Source: Chitinophagaceae bacterium (GTDB lineage Bacteria; Bacteroidota; Bacteroidia; Chitinophagales; Chitinophagaceae). From it: a stretch of 64,000 nucleotides of DNA. Position numbers and translations under genes: made by a program. Positions 50,317 through 59,073 of this stretch are shown here, piece after piece; position 1 is the stretch's first letter; each line of letters opens with the position of its first letter. The notes under the pieces are model-generated. The model was not told the DNA's origin, did no database searches, and saw nothing but the letters and a program-made list of their open reading frames with translations. The stretch is taken from the NCBI GenBank assembly GCA_004173235.1, contig SEAC01000020.1, positions 1 to 64,000 on the forward strand, in the 5' to 3' direction.

Positions 50317-50937
50317 ATGAAAACTGTCCTGTTGCTATTCTTTATAGCCCTCGGCACCTCCGCCTTCGCTCAAACGCACGACCTGCTGCGCAAAAGCATC
50401 GGCGGCAACGTGGAGTTGCCCGAGCCCTCGGGCGCCGACTTTGGCCTGCCGAACGACTGGGAAGATATCGTGGTGCACGTGGACAGCCTTATTTACCTCG
50501 GTAAGGGCGTTGCGGTAAAGGTAACGGGGCATTACCGTCTCTACAGCCTGCGTGCAGCGCCCATGCCGCGGCCCATCAAGGTGGTGGTGGACACGCTGTA
50601 CGATCATCCCGTTTTCTCGCGTCCCCATGCCCTTGATTCCATCCGTCGTGCGCTGCATGCGCAGCAGGTGCCGGGACTGGGGGAAACGAAATTTGTGGGA
50701 TACGACAGCACCCGCGCTGCCACGCGGCCTGCAAGTAAAGGAAAGAAGCGTAAGCCGGTAGTGTCCGTCGAACTCAGAGACCGGAAGGATGCTGCAGTCG
50801 CAATGCTTGCGCGCAGCGACAACGACCCACAGCCGCCCGCCCCGGCACCGCTTTTTGCCGGTGGCACTGCTCTCTTTGCCCTGCTGCTTTGCGGCGGCAT
50901 CACCCGCCTCTACCGACAGGCTGCACTCCCGAGCTGA
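50317..50937 (+). CDS. Exported protein of unknown function with C-terminal membrane anchor
   Basis: 206 residues from ATG 50317 (MKTVLLLFFIALGTSAFAQ), a signal peptide; the frame open from 50215 adds 34 unlikely residues. The middle is a small beta-rich region (DIVVHVDSLIYLGKGVAVKV, RPIKVVVDTLYDHP), followed by a Lys/Arg-rich linker, a Pro-rich stretch and a single hydrophobic helix (GTALFALLLCGGITRLY). It is followed 17 bp later by a multi-spanning membrane protein, so the pair may work together. No family recognised. Confidence 0.65.
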   Translation: MKTVLLLFFIALGTSAFAQTHDLLRKSIGGNVELPEPSGADFGLPNDWEDIVVHVDSLIYLGKGVAVKVTGHYRLYSLRAAPMPRPIKVVVDTLYDHPVFSRPHALDSIRRALHAQQVPGLGETKFVGYDSTRAATRPASKGKKRKPVVSVELRDRKDAAVAMLARSDNDPQPPAPAPLFAGGTALFALLLCGGITRLYRQAALPS

Positions 50938-50954
50938 ACTGCTTGCCGCGCCTG

Positions 50955-52019
50955 ATGTACCATAGCGCCCTGATCTTCTGCTGCTGGGTGGCCGTCCTGC
51001 TGCCGTTCCCGTGGCACCTGCTTGCCTTTCAGCAACACATGCTGCCGGAAATCTTCGGCGCGGGGTTGTATCGTTCCGACAGTGCCGCACAGGCCGTGCT
51101 CTACGCCGCCTGCGCCGGTGCCGGTTTCCTTTGCGCGCTCCTCCTGCTCCGTATTTCTACGGAGAGACGCTCTGTTGTCGTCGGGTTGCTGCGTTCGTTG
51201 CTTCTTTGCTACCTCGCGGCGGTGCTCGCCCGCTATGGCGCCGACAAGATCTTGAAGATCCAGTTCTACCTGCCCGAGCCAACGACACTCTATACAAATT
51301 TTGGTGACCTCGAGAAGGACACCCTTTACTGGAGCACCCTCGGCACGTCGCGGCCCTATAACCTGTTTCTGGGAACTGCCGAATTGTTTGCGGCGCTGCT
51401 GCTGCTCTTTCGCCGTACGCGGCGTGGGGGGCTGCTTTTGGCGCTTACCGTATTTATACAGGTGCTCGCGGTAGACGTATGCTTCGGCATCGGCGTACAG
51501 CTGTTTTCCGGCTTCCTCCTGCTCCTTACCGTGCTGCTTTTGGCGCCTGACGCGCGCAACTGGCTGGATTTCTTTTTGGGAAGGGGCGCGGCGGCGGTTG
51601 CTGGGGATGCGCCGGCGACGCGTGTAGTGCGTAAGTATGGGGTGATGTTGTTGATCGCTGTGGAGGCGGCATGGCCGTTGCTGCAGGGGAAGCCGTGGAA
51701 TGACGATGCCGCCTTGCGGCCGCCGCTGCACGGGGCTTATCAAATCGAATGGCAATCGCCTGCATCCTTGCTGCCCCGCGCATCGATGGCTTTCGTGCAT
51801 CGCGCAGGATACCTGGTGCTGAAAGACGGCGCCACGATGCATCCTTACCAGCTGCGCACCGACACCGCCGGCAGCGAATTGCGCCTCCTCATGAACGGGC
51901 AATGGAAGGCGATTCGATACGAGGCCGGTGGTGACAGCACGCTTACGCTATTCTACAACAACCTGCCGGTGCTGCGCTCCAAAGCGTTGAACTGGCGTGC
52001 CCTCCCGGCCTTGAAGTAA
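50955..52019 (+). CDS. DoxX-like multi-spanning membrane protein
   Basis: 354 residues from ATG 50955 (MYHSALIFCCWVAVLLP); an in-frame ATG at 50889 overlaps the upstream gene. Six or seven hydrophobic helices fill residues 1-240. The region GADKILKIQFYLPEPTTLYT and GTSRPYNLFLGTAELFAALL, then LFRRTRRGGLLLALTV, resembles DoxX/DoxD-like proteins of Bacteroidota. A soluble C-terminal part of about 100 residues follows (AYQIEWQSPASLLPR, LRLLMNGQWKAIRYE). Function is unknown. The gene contains one copy of the GTATTTCTAC motif at 51151-51160. Confidence 0.7.
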   Translation: MYHSALIFCCWVAVLLPFPWHLLAFQQHMLPEIFGAGLYRSDSAAQAVLYAACAGAGFLCALLLLRISTERRSVVVGLLRSLLLCYLAAVLARYGADKILKIQFYLPEPTTLYTNFGDLEKDTLYWSTLGTSRPYNLFLGTAELFAALLLLFRRTRRGGLLLALTVFIQVLAVDVCFGIGVQLFSGFLLLLTVLLLAPDARNWLDFFLGRGAAAVAGDAPATRVVRKYGVMLLIAVEAAWPLLQGKPWNDDAALRPPLHGAYQIEWQSPASLLPRASMAFVHRAGYLVLKDGATMHPYQLRTDTAGSELRLLMNGQWKAIRYEAGGDSTLTLFYNNLPVLRSKALNWRALPALK

Positions 52020-52108
52020 TCTTCTTGCTGATCGGAATAATTCTTCATATCTGCAAAAAGCGGTATATTGGACGTCCCCCGATTGCAATTAACAACCAAA
52101 GACTGCTT

Positions 52109-53566
52109 ATGAAGTACCCCGCGATACAGAATTTTATCGACGGACAATTTGTTCCCTCCACCTCCGGCCGCAGCATGACGGTCGTGTCGCCCCTCGACGG
52201 GCAGTTGCTCTCCACTGTTCCGATGGCAGACAAGACCGCGCTCGACCAGGCCGTAGCCGCCGCCACAAAGGCTTTCCCGCTGTGGTCGCGCACGCCCATC
52301 AAGGATCGCGTGCAGGTGTTTTTCCGCTATAAGCGCCTGCTCGAAGACAACCTCAAAGAGCTGTCGACCCTGGTGATGGAAGAGAACGGCAAGACCTACG
52401 ACGAGGCACGTGCCGAAATGGAAAAGTGCATCGAGCTCACCGAGTTCGCCACCTCGCTGCCGCAGCTGGTCACAGGTGAAGTGCTGGAAGTGAGCAAAGG
52501 CGTTGAGTGCCGCACCGAGCACGTTCCGCTGGGCGTCGTAGCTTCCATTGTTCCCTTCAATTTTCCGAGCATGGTGCCGCATTGGACCATTCCCAACGCA
52601 CTGGCCCTCGGCAATTGCATGATCCTGAAGCCAAGCGAAAAGGTTCCCCTGTCAGCCGGCCGCATTGCGGAACTGCTGAAAGAGGCGGGGCTTCCCGATG
52701 GCGTATTCAACGTGGTACATGGCGATACGGCGATGGTGGAAGCCATTTGCGATCATCCTTCCATCGAAGCGGTGTCGTTCGTAGGATCCACACGCGTGGC
52801 CAAGATCGTTTACCAACGCGCTACCAATAGTTATAAGCGTTGCCTTGCACTGGGTGGCGCCAAGAACCACCTAATGGTGATGCCGGATGCCCTCCCCGAT
52901 ATGACGGCACAGAACGTGGCCGCTTCCATGAGCGGATGCGCCGGCCAGCGCTGCATGGCCGCATCGGCCATGGTAGCCGTGGGCGAGGTGGATCACATCG
53001 TATCGCGCATTGTAGAAGAAGCCAGGAAGATCGTACCGGGTCAGAACCTGGGTGCGGTGATCAATAAAGAAAGTAAGGAGCGCATCGAGCGCTATATCAC
53101 CGAGGCCGAAGCGCAAGGCGCCAAAGTGCTGGTGGACGGCCGCAACGCGGTTGTTGCCGGCAAGGAAGAGGGCACTTACGTTGGTCCTACCGTCATCGAC
53201 TTCGTGAAGCCCGACATGGCCGTGGCCACCGAGGAGATCTTCGGACCCGTCATCTCCATCATGCGCACGCGCACGGTGGATGAAGCACTGAAGATCGAGA
53301 ACGCAAACCCATATGGCAACGCAGCGTCCGTATTCACGCAGAACGGTGGCGTGGCCCGCTATGTCATGGAGCGCGCATCGGCAGGAATGGTGGGCGTGAA
53401 CGTGGGCGTACCCGTGCCGCGCGAGCCATTCTCCTTCGGAGGCTGGAACGAGTCGAAGTTCGGCGTCGGCGACATCACCGGCAAAAGCTCGATCGAATTC
53501 TGGACGAAGCTTAAAAAGACGACCATCAAGTGGAGCCCTGAAGCAGGGGTGAACTGGATGAGTTAG
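52109..53566 (+). CDS. mmsA: CoA-acylating methylmalonate/malonate-semialdehyde dehydrogenase
   Basis: 485 residues of the aldehyde dehydrogenase superfamily, from ATG 52109. MmsA-type features: WSRTPIKDRVQVFFRYK, LGVVASIVPFNFPSMVPHW, the nucleophile Cys282 in GCAGQRCMA, EEIFGPVISIMR and FSFGGWNESKFG. MmsA oxidises the semialdehyde with NAD+ and CoA, releasing CO2 and making acetyl- or propionyl-CoA. Next to pyrimidine-degradation genes, the likely substrates are malonate semialdehyde (from uracil) and methylmalonate semialdehyde (from thymine or valine). It is the first gene of the cluster. Confidence 0.9.
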   Translation: MKYPAIQNFIDGQFVPSTSGRSMTVVSPLDGQLLSTVPMADKTALDQAVAAATKAFPLWSRTPIKDRVQVFFRYKRLLEDNLKELSTLVMEENGKTYDEARAEMEKCIELTEFATSLPQLVTGEVLEVSKGVECRTEHVPLGVVASIVPFNFPSMVPHWTIPNALALGNCMILKPSEKVPLSAGRIAELLKEAGLPDGVFNVVHGDTAMVEAICDHPSIEAVSFVGSTRVAKIVYQRATNSYKRCLALGGAKNHLMVMPDALPDMTAQNVAASMSGCAGQRCMAASAMVAVGEVDHIVSRIVEEARKIVPGQNLGAVINKESKERIERYITEAEAQGAKVLVDGRNAVVAGKEEGTYVGPTVIDFVKPDMAVATEEIFGPVISIMRTRTVDEALKIENANPYGNAASVFTQNGGVARYVMERASAGMVGVNVGVPVPREPFSFGGWNESKFGVGDITGKSSIEFWTKLKKTTIKWSPEAGVNWMS

Positions 53567-53691
53567 AGAAAGAACGCAGATCCGCCAGTTGGCGGATACG
53601 CAGATTTATGAAGATCGATTATGATTTGCTTTCGCACGCGTACTAATCTGCGCAAATCTTAATAATCATAAAAAATCTGCGTTCTTTCTCT
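53565..53691. repeat. 127-bp element with 17-bp perfect terminal inverted repeats
   Basis: The left arm AGAGAAAGAACGCAGAT (53565-53581) is the exact complement of ATCTGCGTTCTTTCTCT (53675-53691). Inside are a TCCGCCA/TGGCGGA hairpin (53581-53596) and further ATTTATGAAG and CTTAATAATCAT half-repeats. The left arm overlaps the mmsA stop codon region. It has no coding capacity. Confidence 0.85.
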
Positions 53692-53729
53692 CCTACGCCA
53701 ACCAATCTAAGAAAGAAAAAATAGCTATC

Positions 53730-55085
53730 ATGGATACTGCTTTAGACACCCGCACCGAATCGCAGCAGATCGTGCAGGACAACCTCGATTATACGCTCTT
53801 CTCGTGGAGCAAGCAGAAAGGACAGAACCCGCTTGCCATCAAGTATGCCGAAGGTGTATACCTCTATGATTACGATGACAACCGGGTCATTGATTTCTCC
53901 TCGGGACTGATGAACGTGAACATCGGCCACGGCAACCAGCGCATCACCGAAGCTGTGATGAAGCAGATGCAGGAAGTGGCTTATGTGACGCCCAGCTGCG
54001 TAACGAAAGCACGCGGCGAACTGGGCAAGAAGCTCGCAGAAATCTGCCCCGGCGATCTGAACAAGGCATTCTTCACGCTTTGCGGAGCGACCTCCATCGA
54101 GAACGCACTCAAGCTTGCCCGTATTTCTACGGGACGCCATAAGATCATCACCCGTTATCAATCCTACCACGGCGCTTCTTACGGGGCGGCCTCGGCAGGT
54201 GGCGATCCGCGCAAGCTGCCCATGGACAGCCAGCAGGCGCCCAACTTCGTGCACATCGATATTCCCTATGGCTATCGCTGGGAGTATGGCGAAGAGAATT
54301 TGCTGAAGGAATGCCTGCAACGCTTCGAGCGCACGATTGCTTTCGAAGGTCCGGGCAACATTGCCGCTATTCTCCTTGAAGGCGCATCCGGCTCTTCGGG
54401 CTGCTTTACCTATCCCAAAGGATTTCTGAAAGGCATCCGCAAACTTTGCGACCAGCACGGCATCCTGCTCATCATGGACGAAGTGATGAGCGGCTTCGGA
54501 CGCACCGGCAAGTGGTTTGGCTTTGAGCACGAAGACATCGTGCCCGATATGATCTGCATGGCAAAGGGACTTACCTGCGGCTACCTGCCTTTCGGTTGCC
54601 TGATGGTGACCGACCGGATCGCTTCGAAGTTCGACGACGCGATGCTTCCACTCGGTCTCACTTATTCTGCGCATCCGGTGTGCTGCGCGGCGGCGTTGGA
54701 AACGCTCAAGATTTACGAAGACGAAAACCTGATTGAAAATACGCGCGCAATGGAGCGCTATCTCAATGGCCGCATCGAGGAGCTGAAGAAGCAGCATCCG
54801 AGCATCGGCGACTGGCGCAACCAGGGCCTGTTGGGCTGCCTTGAGATCGTGAAAGACCGCAGCACGCGCGAGGCGATGGCGCCGTTCAACGCGAAGCCCG
54901 ACGAGATGGTCGTGATGAACAAGGTGGCAGCGAAGATCCGCGAGCTGGGTATGTACACGTTTGTGCGCTGGAACTATGTGTTCATTGCGCCGCCGCTGTG
55001 CGTCACCAAAGAGCAGATCGACGAAGGGCTCGCCATCATCAGCGAAGCGCTGAAGATCGCGGATGCCAATGTGCTGAGGGGATGA
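53730..55085 (+). CDS. Class III aminotransferase, probable beta-alanine:pyruvate type
   Basis: 451 residues. PLP fold type I, class III: DFSSGLMNVNIGHGN, FTLCGATSIENALKLAR, SYHGASYGAAS, LLIMDEVMSGFGRTGKWF (Asp binding the PLP nitrogen), and the PLP Lys279 in CMAKGLTCGYLPFG. Between mmsA and the pyrimidine genes it most likely moves the amino group of beta-alanine or 3-aminoisobutyrate to pyruvate or 2-oxoglutarate, yielding the semialdehyde for MmsA. Exact amino acceptor is not readable. It carries the palindromic motif CCGTATTTCTACGG at 54119-54132. Confidence 0.85.
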   Translation: MDTALDTRTESQQIVQDNLDYTLFSWSKQKGQNPLAIKYAEGVYLYDYDDNRVIDFSSGLMNVNIGHGNQRITEAVMKQMQEVAYVTPSCVTKARGELGKKLAEICPGDLNKAFFTLCGATSIENALKLARISTGRHKIITRYQSYHGASYGAASAGGDPRKLPMDSQQAPNFVHIDIPYGYRWEYGEENLLKECLQRFERTIAFEGPGNIAAILLEGASGSSGCFTYPKGFLKGIRKLCDQHGILLIMDEVMSGFGRTGKWFGFEHEDIVPDMICMAKGLTCGYLPFGCLMVTDRIASKFDDAMLPLGLTYSAHPVCCAAALETLKIYEDENLIENTRAMERYLNGRIEELKKQHPSIGDWRNQGLLGCLEIVKDRSTREAMAPFNAKPDEMVVMNKVAAKIRELGMYTFVRWNYVFIAPPLCVTKEQIDEGLAIISEALKIADANVLRG

Positions 55086-55093
55086 TCCCGTTA

Positions 55094-55112
55094 AGACGCA
55101 TTTTATGCGTCT
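55094..55112. repeat. GACGCAT hairpin between aminotransferase and transporter genes
   Basis: AGACGCAT-TTT-ATGCGTCT, 8-bp stem, related to the array at 60466. It covers the first in-frame ATG (55105) of the transporter frame, which argues for the start at 55129. Confidence 0.75.
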
Positions 55113-55128
55113 CCTTCAACAAAGTGAG

Positions 55129-56628
55129 ATGAATCAAAACATCAAAGAGTCGGAGCTTTACAACGAGGACCTGGCGCCGATACCGCAGGAGAAACGCACC
55201 TGGGGCACGGGCAACTACGCCGCGCTGTGGATCTCGATGAGCCTGTGTATTCCCACATACCAGCTGGCATCCGGAATGATCCAGCAGGGAATGAGCTGGT
55301 GGCAGGCTATTGTACTGATCTTCCTCGGCAATGCCATCGTGCTGGTGCCGATGCTGCTCAACGGGCACGCCGGCGCCAAGTACGGCATTCCTTTTCCCGT
55401 ATTTGCACGGGCATCCTTTGGGACGAAAGGCGCCAACATCCCTGCGTTGCTGCGCGCGGTGGTAGCCTGCGGCTGGTTCGGCATTCAAACCTGGATCGGT
55501 GGCGCATCGCTTTACCACCTGCTGCGTGCCTGGAACCCGTCGCTGCCGGAGATATCCGTTAACGGCCTGTTTCCGCAACCGCTTCCGCTTGCCTGCTTCG
55601 CGGCGTTCTGGATGCTCAACATGTGGGTGGTATACAAAGGCGTCGAAAGCATCCGCAAGCTGCTGGTGTTTAAAGCGATCTTTCTTCCCCTGGCAGCGTT
55701 GGCACTGTTCGCCTGGGCAGTGATCGCGGCCAAAGGCATCGGCCCCATACTCGAAAAGCCCACCACCGACGCCGAGTGGAGCGCCTTCAAAAAGTTTTTC
55801 GTGCCTTCCCTGACAGGCATCATCGGCTTCTGGGCAACGCTCTCGCTCAACATCCCCGACTTCACGCGGTATGCGAAAAGCCAGCGCGCGCAGATCCGGG
55901 GGCAAGCCATCGGCCTTCCACCATCGATGACCCTCTTCTCGTTCATCGGCGTGTTCGTTACTTCGGCAACCATCTTACTGTATGGACAACCGGAGTGGGA
56001 CCCGGTGAAACTTGCCGGCCGTTTCGAGAGCCGCATCGTGGTGAGCCTTGCCATGATCGGCATCCTCATCTCCACGCTTGCCACCAACATTGCCGCCAAC
56101 ATCGTGAGCCCCGCAAACGACTTCGCCAACATCGCTCCCAAAAAGATCTCGTTCCGCACGGGTGGTTTCATTACGGGCATACTCGGTGCGCTCATCTTTC
56201 CGTGGAAGCTCGTTGCCGATCCAAGCGGCTTCATCTTCACCTGGCTCGTGGGCTACTCGGGCCTGCTTGGTCCCGTGGGCGGCATTATGATCGCAGACTA
56301 TTATTTCATTCGTCGGCAAAAGCTCAAGGTGAGCGAGCTCTACGATCCGCGCGGCCGCTATAGTTATGGCGATGGCTTCAACGGACGCGCAGTATGTGCA
56401 TTGCTTGCAGGCATCCTGCCGAACATCCCGGGCTTTCTTGTTACGATCAAAGCCGTGCCCGCAAGCCGCGTGCTTCCGTGGGTGACCGACCTCTACAACT
56501 TTGCCTGGTTTGTGGGCTTCCTGCTATCGGGCGGTATTTATATCTTGCTGATGCGCCGACGTGCGGTTCCCGATGCGGAGCCAGCGCACATCGCCGAAGA
56601 ACAAACTGCTTATGCCCCTACTCATTAA
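55129..56628 (+). CDS. NCS1-family nucleobase transporter
   Basis: 499 residues from ATG 55129 (MNQNIKESELYNEDLAPI). About 12 membrane helices. NCS1 hallmarks: WGTGNYAALWISMSLCIPTY, GIPFPVFARASFGTKGAN, GIQTWIGGASLY, NIPDFTRYAKSQ and NIVSPANDFANI. Members import uracil, allantoin, hydantoin or cytosine with Na+ or H+. The downstream dihydropyrimidinase and PreTA make uracil/thymine the likely substrate, though hydantoin is possible. The 3' end overlaps the next gene by 17 bp. Confidence 0.9.
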   Translation: MNQNIKESELYNEDLAPIPQEKRTWGTGNYAALWISMSLCIPTYQLASGMIQQGMSWWQAIVLIFLGNAIVLVPMLLNGHAGAKYGIPFPVFARASFGTKGANIPALLRAVVACGWFGIQTWIGGASLYHLLRAWNPSLPEISVNGLFPQPLPLACFAAFWMLNMWVVYKGVESIRKLLVFKAIFLPLAALALFAWAVIAAKGIGPILEKPTTDAEWSAFKKFFVPSLTGIIGFWATLSLNIPDFTRYAKSQRAQIRGQAIGLPPSMTLFSFIGVFVTSATILLYGQPEWDPVKLAGRFESRIVVSLAMIGILISTLATNIAANIVSPANDFANIAPKKISFRTGGFITGILGALIFPWKLVADPSGFIFTWLVGYSGLLGPVGGIMIADYYFIRRQKLKVSELYDPRGRYSYGDGFNGRAVCALLAGILPNIPGFLVTIKAVPASRVLPWVTDLYNFAWFVGFLLSGGIYILLMRRRAVPDAEPAHIAEEQTAYAPTH

Positions 56629-57994
56629 AAATGGACGCATCATTACGGCCTCTGAAGACATGCAGGCCGATATCCGCATCGACGGAGAAGTCATCACAGC
56701 CATCGGTCGCAACCTGCCCGAGGACGGCTGCGAGGTGATCGACGCGAATGGCCTGCTGGTCATGCCGGGCGGCATCGACCCGCACGTGCATCTCGATATG
56801 CCTTTCATGGGCACTTCATCGAGCGATTCGTATGAAACCGGCACCCGCGCTGCGCTTCATGGCGGCACCACGATGGTGATCGATTTCATTTTGCAAAAGC
56901 AGGGAAACTCTTTGAAGGATGCGCTCACCGAATGGCAGGGGCGCGCCAACAATAATTGCGTGGGCGACTACAGCTTTCACATGGCCGTCACTGATTACAA
57001 CGACGAGACCAAAAAGGAGATCGCGCATTTCGTAGACAACGAAGGCATCACATCGTTCAAAACGTTCATGGCCTACAAAGGCGCGCTGATGATCGACGAC
57101 CGGCAGATGATCGGCCTGATGGAAGAAGTGAAGCGCTGCGGTGGCCTCGTGACCGTGCACGCCACCAACGGCGACATGATCGACTACCTGGTGGCCAGGC
57201 ATCGCTCGGAAGGCAAGCGCGCGCCGATCTATCACTACCTCTCGCAACCGGAAGTAACCGAAGCCGAAGCTTCTGAGCGCTTTGCCGCCATGAGCCGATA
57301 CACGGGCTGCCCGGGCTACATCGTGCACCTTACCTGCGAAGGCGCGCTCAACGCCGTGCGCGAAGCTGCCAAGTGCAACCAGCATGTGTTCGTGGAAACC
57401 TGCATTCAATACCTCTTGCTCGATGCTTCGTTGTATGAGCAGGACTTCGATGGCGCCAAGTGGGTGATGAGCCCGCCGCTGCGCGAGAAGAAAGACCAGG
57501 AAACGCTTTGGGCAGGCATCAACCAGGGTCTGGTGAACGTGGTGGCTACCGACCACTGTCCCTTTAAGTGGGAGCAAAAGCTGATGGGCAAGGATGACTT
57601 TTCGAAGATCCCGAATGGCCACCCGGCAATCGAACATCGCTACGAACTGCTGTTCAGCGAAGGCGTGAACGGCGGGCGGATTACGGCCAACAAGTTCGTG
57701 GAAGTGGCGTGCACCAACCCCGCAAAGATCTTCGGCATGTTCCCGCGCAAGGGTACCATCGGCATCGGCTCCGACGCCGACATCGTGCTGTTCGACCCGA
57801 ACGAGGAACATACGATCTCGGTGAACGATCACCACATGAACGTGGACTACTCCGCCTACGAAGGGCGCAAGCTCAAAGGCAGGGTGAAGACCGTAGTTCT
57901 ACGGGGACAGGTTGCCATCGACAAGAACGAGTGCAGGCTGCAGAAAGGCTATGGACAATTCATCAAACGCAGCAAGGTGACCGACCATATCTAA
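56612..57994 (+). CDS. hydA: Dihydropyrimidinase (D-hydantoinase family)
   Basis: 460 residues from ATG 56612 (MPLLIKNGRIITASEDM). Cyclic amidohydrolase with a binuclear metal site: His58 and His60 in GGIDPHVHLDMP, carboxylated Lys150 in GITSFKTFMAYKG, His in VTVHATNGD and YIVHLTCEGAL, and Asp in VATDHCPF. It opens 5,6-dihydrouracil or dihydrothymine to N-carbamoyl-beta-amino acid, step two of the reductive pathway. Overlap with the transporter gene indicates coupling. Confidence 0.92.
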   Translation: MPLLIKNGRIITASEDMQADIRIDGEVITAIGRNLPEDGCEVIDANGLLVMPGGIDPHVHLDMPFMGTSSSDSYETGTRAALHGGTTMVIDFILQKQGNSLKDALTEWQGRANNNCVGDYSFHMAVTDYNDETKKEIAHFVDNEGITSFKTFMAYKGALMIDDRQMIGLMEEVKRCGGLVTVHATNGDMIDYLVARHRSEGKRAPIYHYLSQPEVTEAEASERFAAMSRYTGCPGYIVHLTCEGALNAVREAAKCNQHVFVETCIQYLLLDASLYEQDFDGAKWVMSPPLREKKDQETLWAGINQGLVNVVATDHCPFKWEQKLMGKDDFSKIPNGHPAIEHRYELLFSEGVNGGRITANKFVEVACTNPAKIFGMFPRKGTIGIGSDADIVLFDPNEEHTISVNDHHMNVDYSAYEGRKLKGRVKTVVLRGQVAIDKNECRLQKGYGQFIKRSKVTDHI

Positions 57995-58080
57995 TGAGTA
58001 ATGAGTGACGAGTAATGAGTAATGAACGGGTAGGTCCGGAGTACCAATAAACAATTGAACCAATAAACTAATAACTATTC
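57995..58080. repeat. TAATGAG and CAATAAAC repeats before the ureidopropionase gene
   Basis: TAATGAG and its variants (TGACGAG) occur five times at 57993-58026, followed by CAATAAAC-type copies at 58044-58075 that end just before the ATG. Confidence 0.7.
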
Positions 58081-58083
58081 TCT

Positions 58084-58950
58084 ATGCCACGCATCATCAA
58101 ATCAGGCCTGATCCAGATGAGCCTGCCCAAAACCGAGGGCGAAGGAACGATCGACGAGATCAAGGAAGCAATGTTTCAGAAGCACGTAGCGTATATCGAG
58201 AAAGCAGGTGAGCAAGGCGTGCAGATCCTCTGCCTGCAGGAGATCTTCAACACGCCGTATTTCTGCCCCGGACAAAACAAGGACTGGTATGCATCTGCAG
58301 AGCCCGTTCCCGGACCCACCACCAATCGCCTTGCGGAATACGCAAAGAAGTACCAGATGGTGATCATCGCCCCGGTGTATGAGCGGGAGCAGGCGGGTGT
58401 GCTGTACAACACCGCCGCTGTTATCGATGCCGACGGCACCTACCTCGGCAAATACCGGAAGAACCATATTCCGCACACGTCGGGATTCTGGGAGAAGTTC
58501 TTCTTCAAGCCGGGCAACCTCGGTTATCCCGTGTTTCAAACGCGCTATGCCAAGATCGGCGTGTACATCTGCTACGACCGCCACTTCCCCGATGGTGCGC
58601 GCGTGCTGGGACTGAATGGCGCCGAGATCGTATACAATCCTTCCGCTACGGTTGCCGGTCTGTCGCAATACCTCTGGAAGCTGGAGCAGCCTGCCCACGC
58701 GGCCGCCAACGGTTACTTCATGGGTTGCATCAACCGCGTAGGCACCGAAGCTCCCTGGAACCTGGGCAAGTTTTATGGCACTTCGTATTTCGTGGATCCG
58801 CGCGGACAGATCATCGCGCAGGCTTCCGAAGACAACGACGAATTGCTGGTGTCGGAATTCGACCTCGATATGATCGAAGAAGTACGCTCCACCTGGCAGT
58901 TCTTCCGCGACCGCCGGCCCGAGACGTACGAGAAACTCGTTGAGCTATAA
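58084..58950 (+). CDS. Beta-ureidopropionase (N-carbamoyl-beta-alanine amidohydrolase), nitrilase superfamily
   Basis: 288 residues. The Glu-Lys-Cys triad is complete: Glu53 (ILCLQEIF), Lys126 (YLGKYRKNHIPH) and Cys163 (VYICYDRHFP). GFWEKFFFKPGN is a feature of the carbamoylase/ureidopropionase branch. It releases CO2 and NH3 from N-carbamoyl-beta-alanine, giving beta-alanine for the aminotransferase. The nearest alternative, an N-carbamoyl-putrescine amidase, is less likely beside a dihydropyrimidinase. Confidence 0.9.
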   Translation: MPRIIKSGLIQMSLPKTEGEGTIDEIKEAMFQKHVAYIEKAGEQGVQILCLQEIFNTPYFCPGQNKDWYASAEPVPGPTTNRLAEYAKKYQMVIIAPVYEREQAGVLYNTAAVIDADGTYLGKYRKNHIPHTSGFWEKFFFKPGNLGYPVFQTRYAKIGVYICYDRHFPDGARVLGLNGAEIVYNPSATVAGLSQYLWKLEQPAHAAANGYFMGCINRVGTEAPWNLGKFYGTSYFVDPRGQIIAQASEDNDELLVSEFDLDMIEEVRSTWQFFRDRRPETYEKLVEL

Positions 58951-58952
58951 AT

Positions 58953-59055
58953 CAAAAGTCAAAATTCAAAAGTCAAAAGGGTCGCTCCCCGTGGCGCTTA
59001 TCTGGTTGCCGCTTGCGTCGTACTCGTTTTGACTTTTGACTTTTGAATTTTTACT
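58953..59055. repeat. CAAAAGTC inverted repeat upstream of preT
   Basis: Left arm TCAAAAGTCAAAATTCAAAA then GTCAAAAGG; right arm CGTTTTGACTTTTGACTTTT then GAATTTTTAC, separated by about 50 bp of GC-richer DNA. The whole could form a long stem-loop. Confidence 0.8.
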
Positions 59056-59073
59056 TCCCCCAAACGACCGTTT

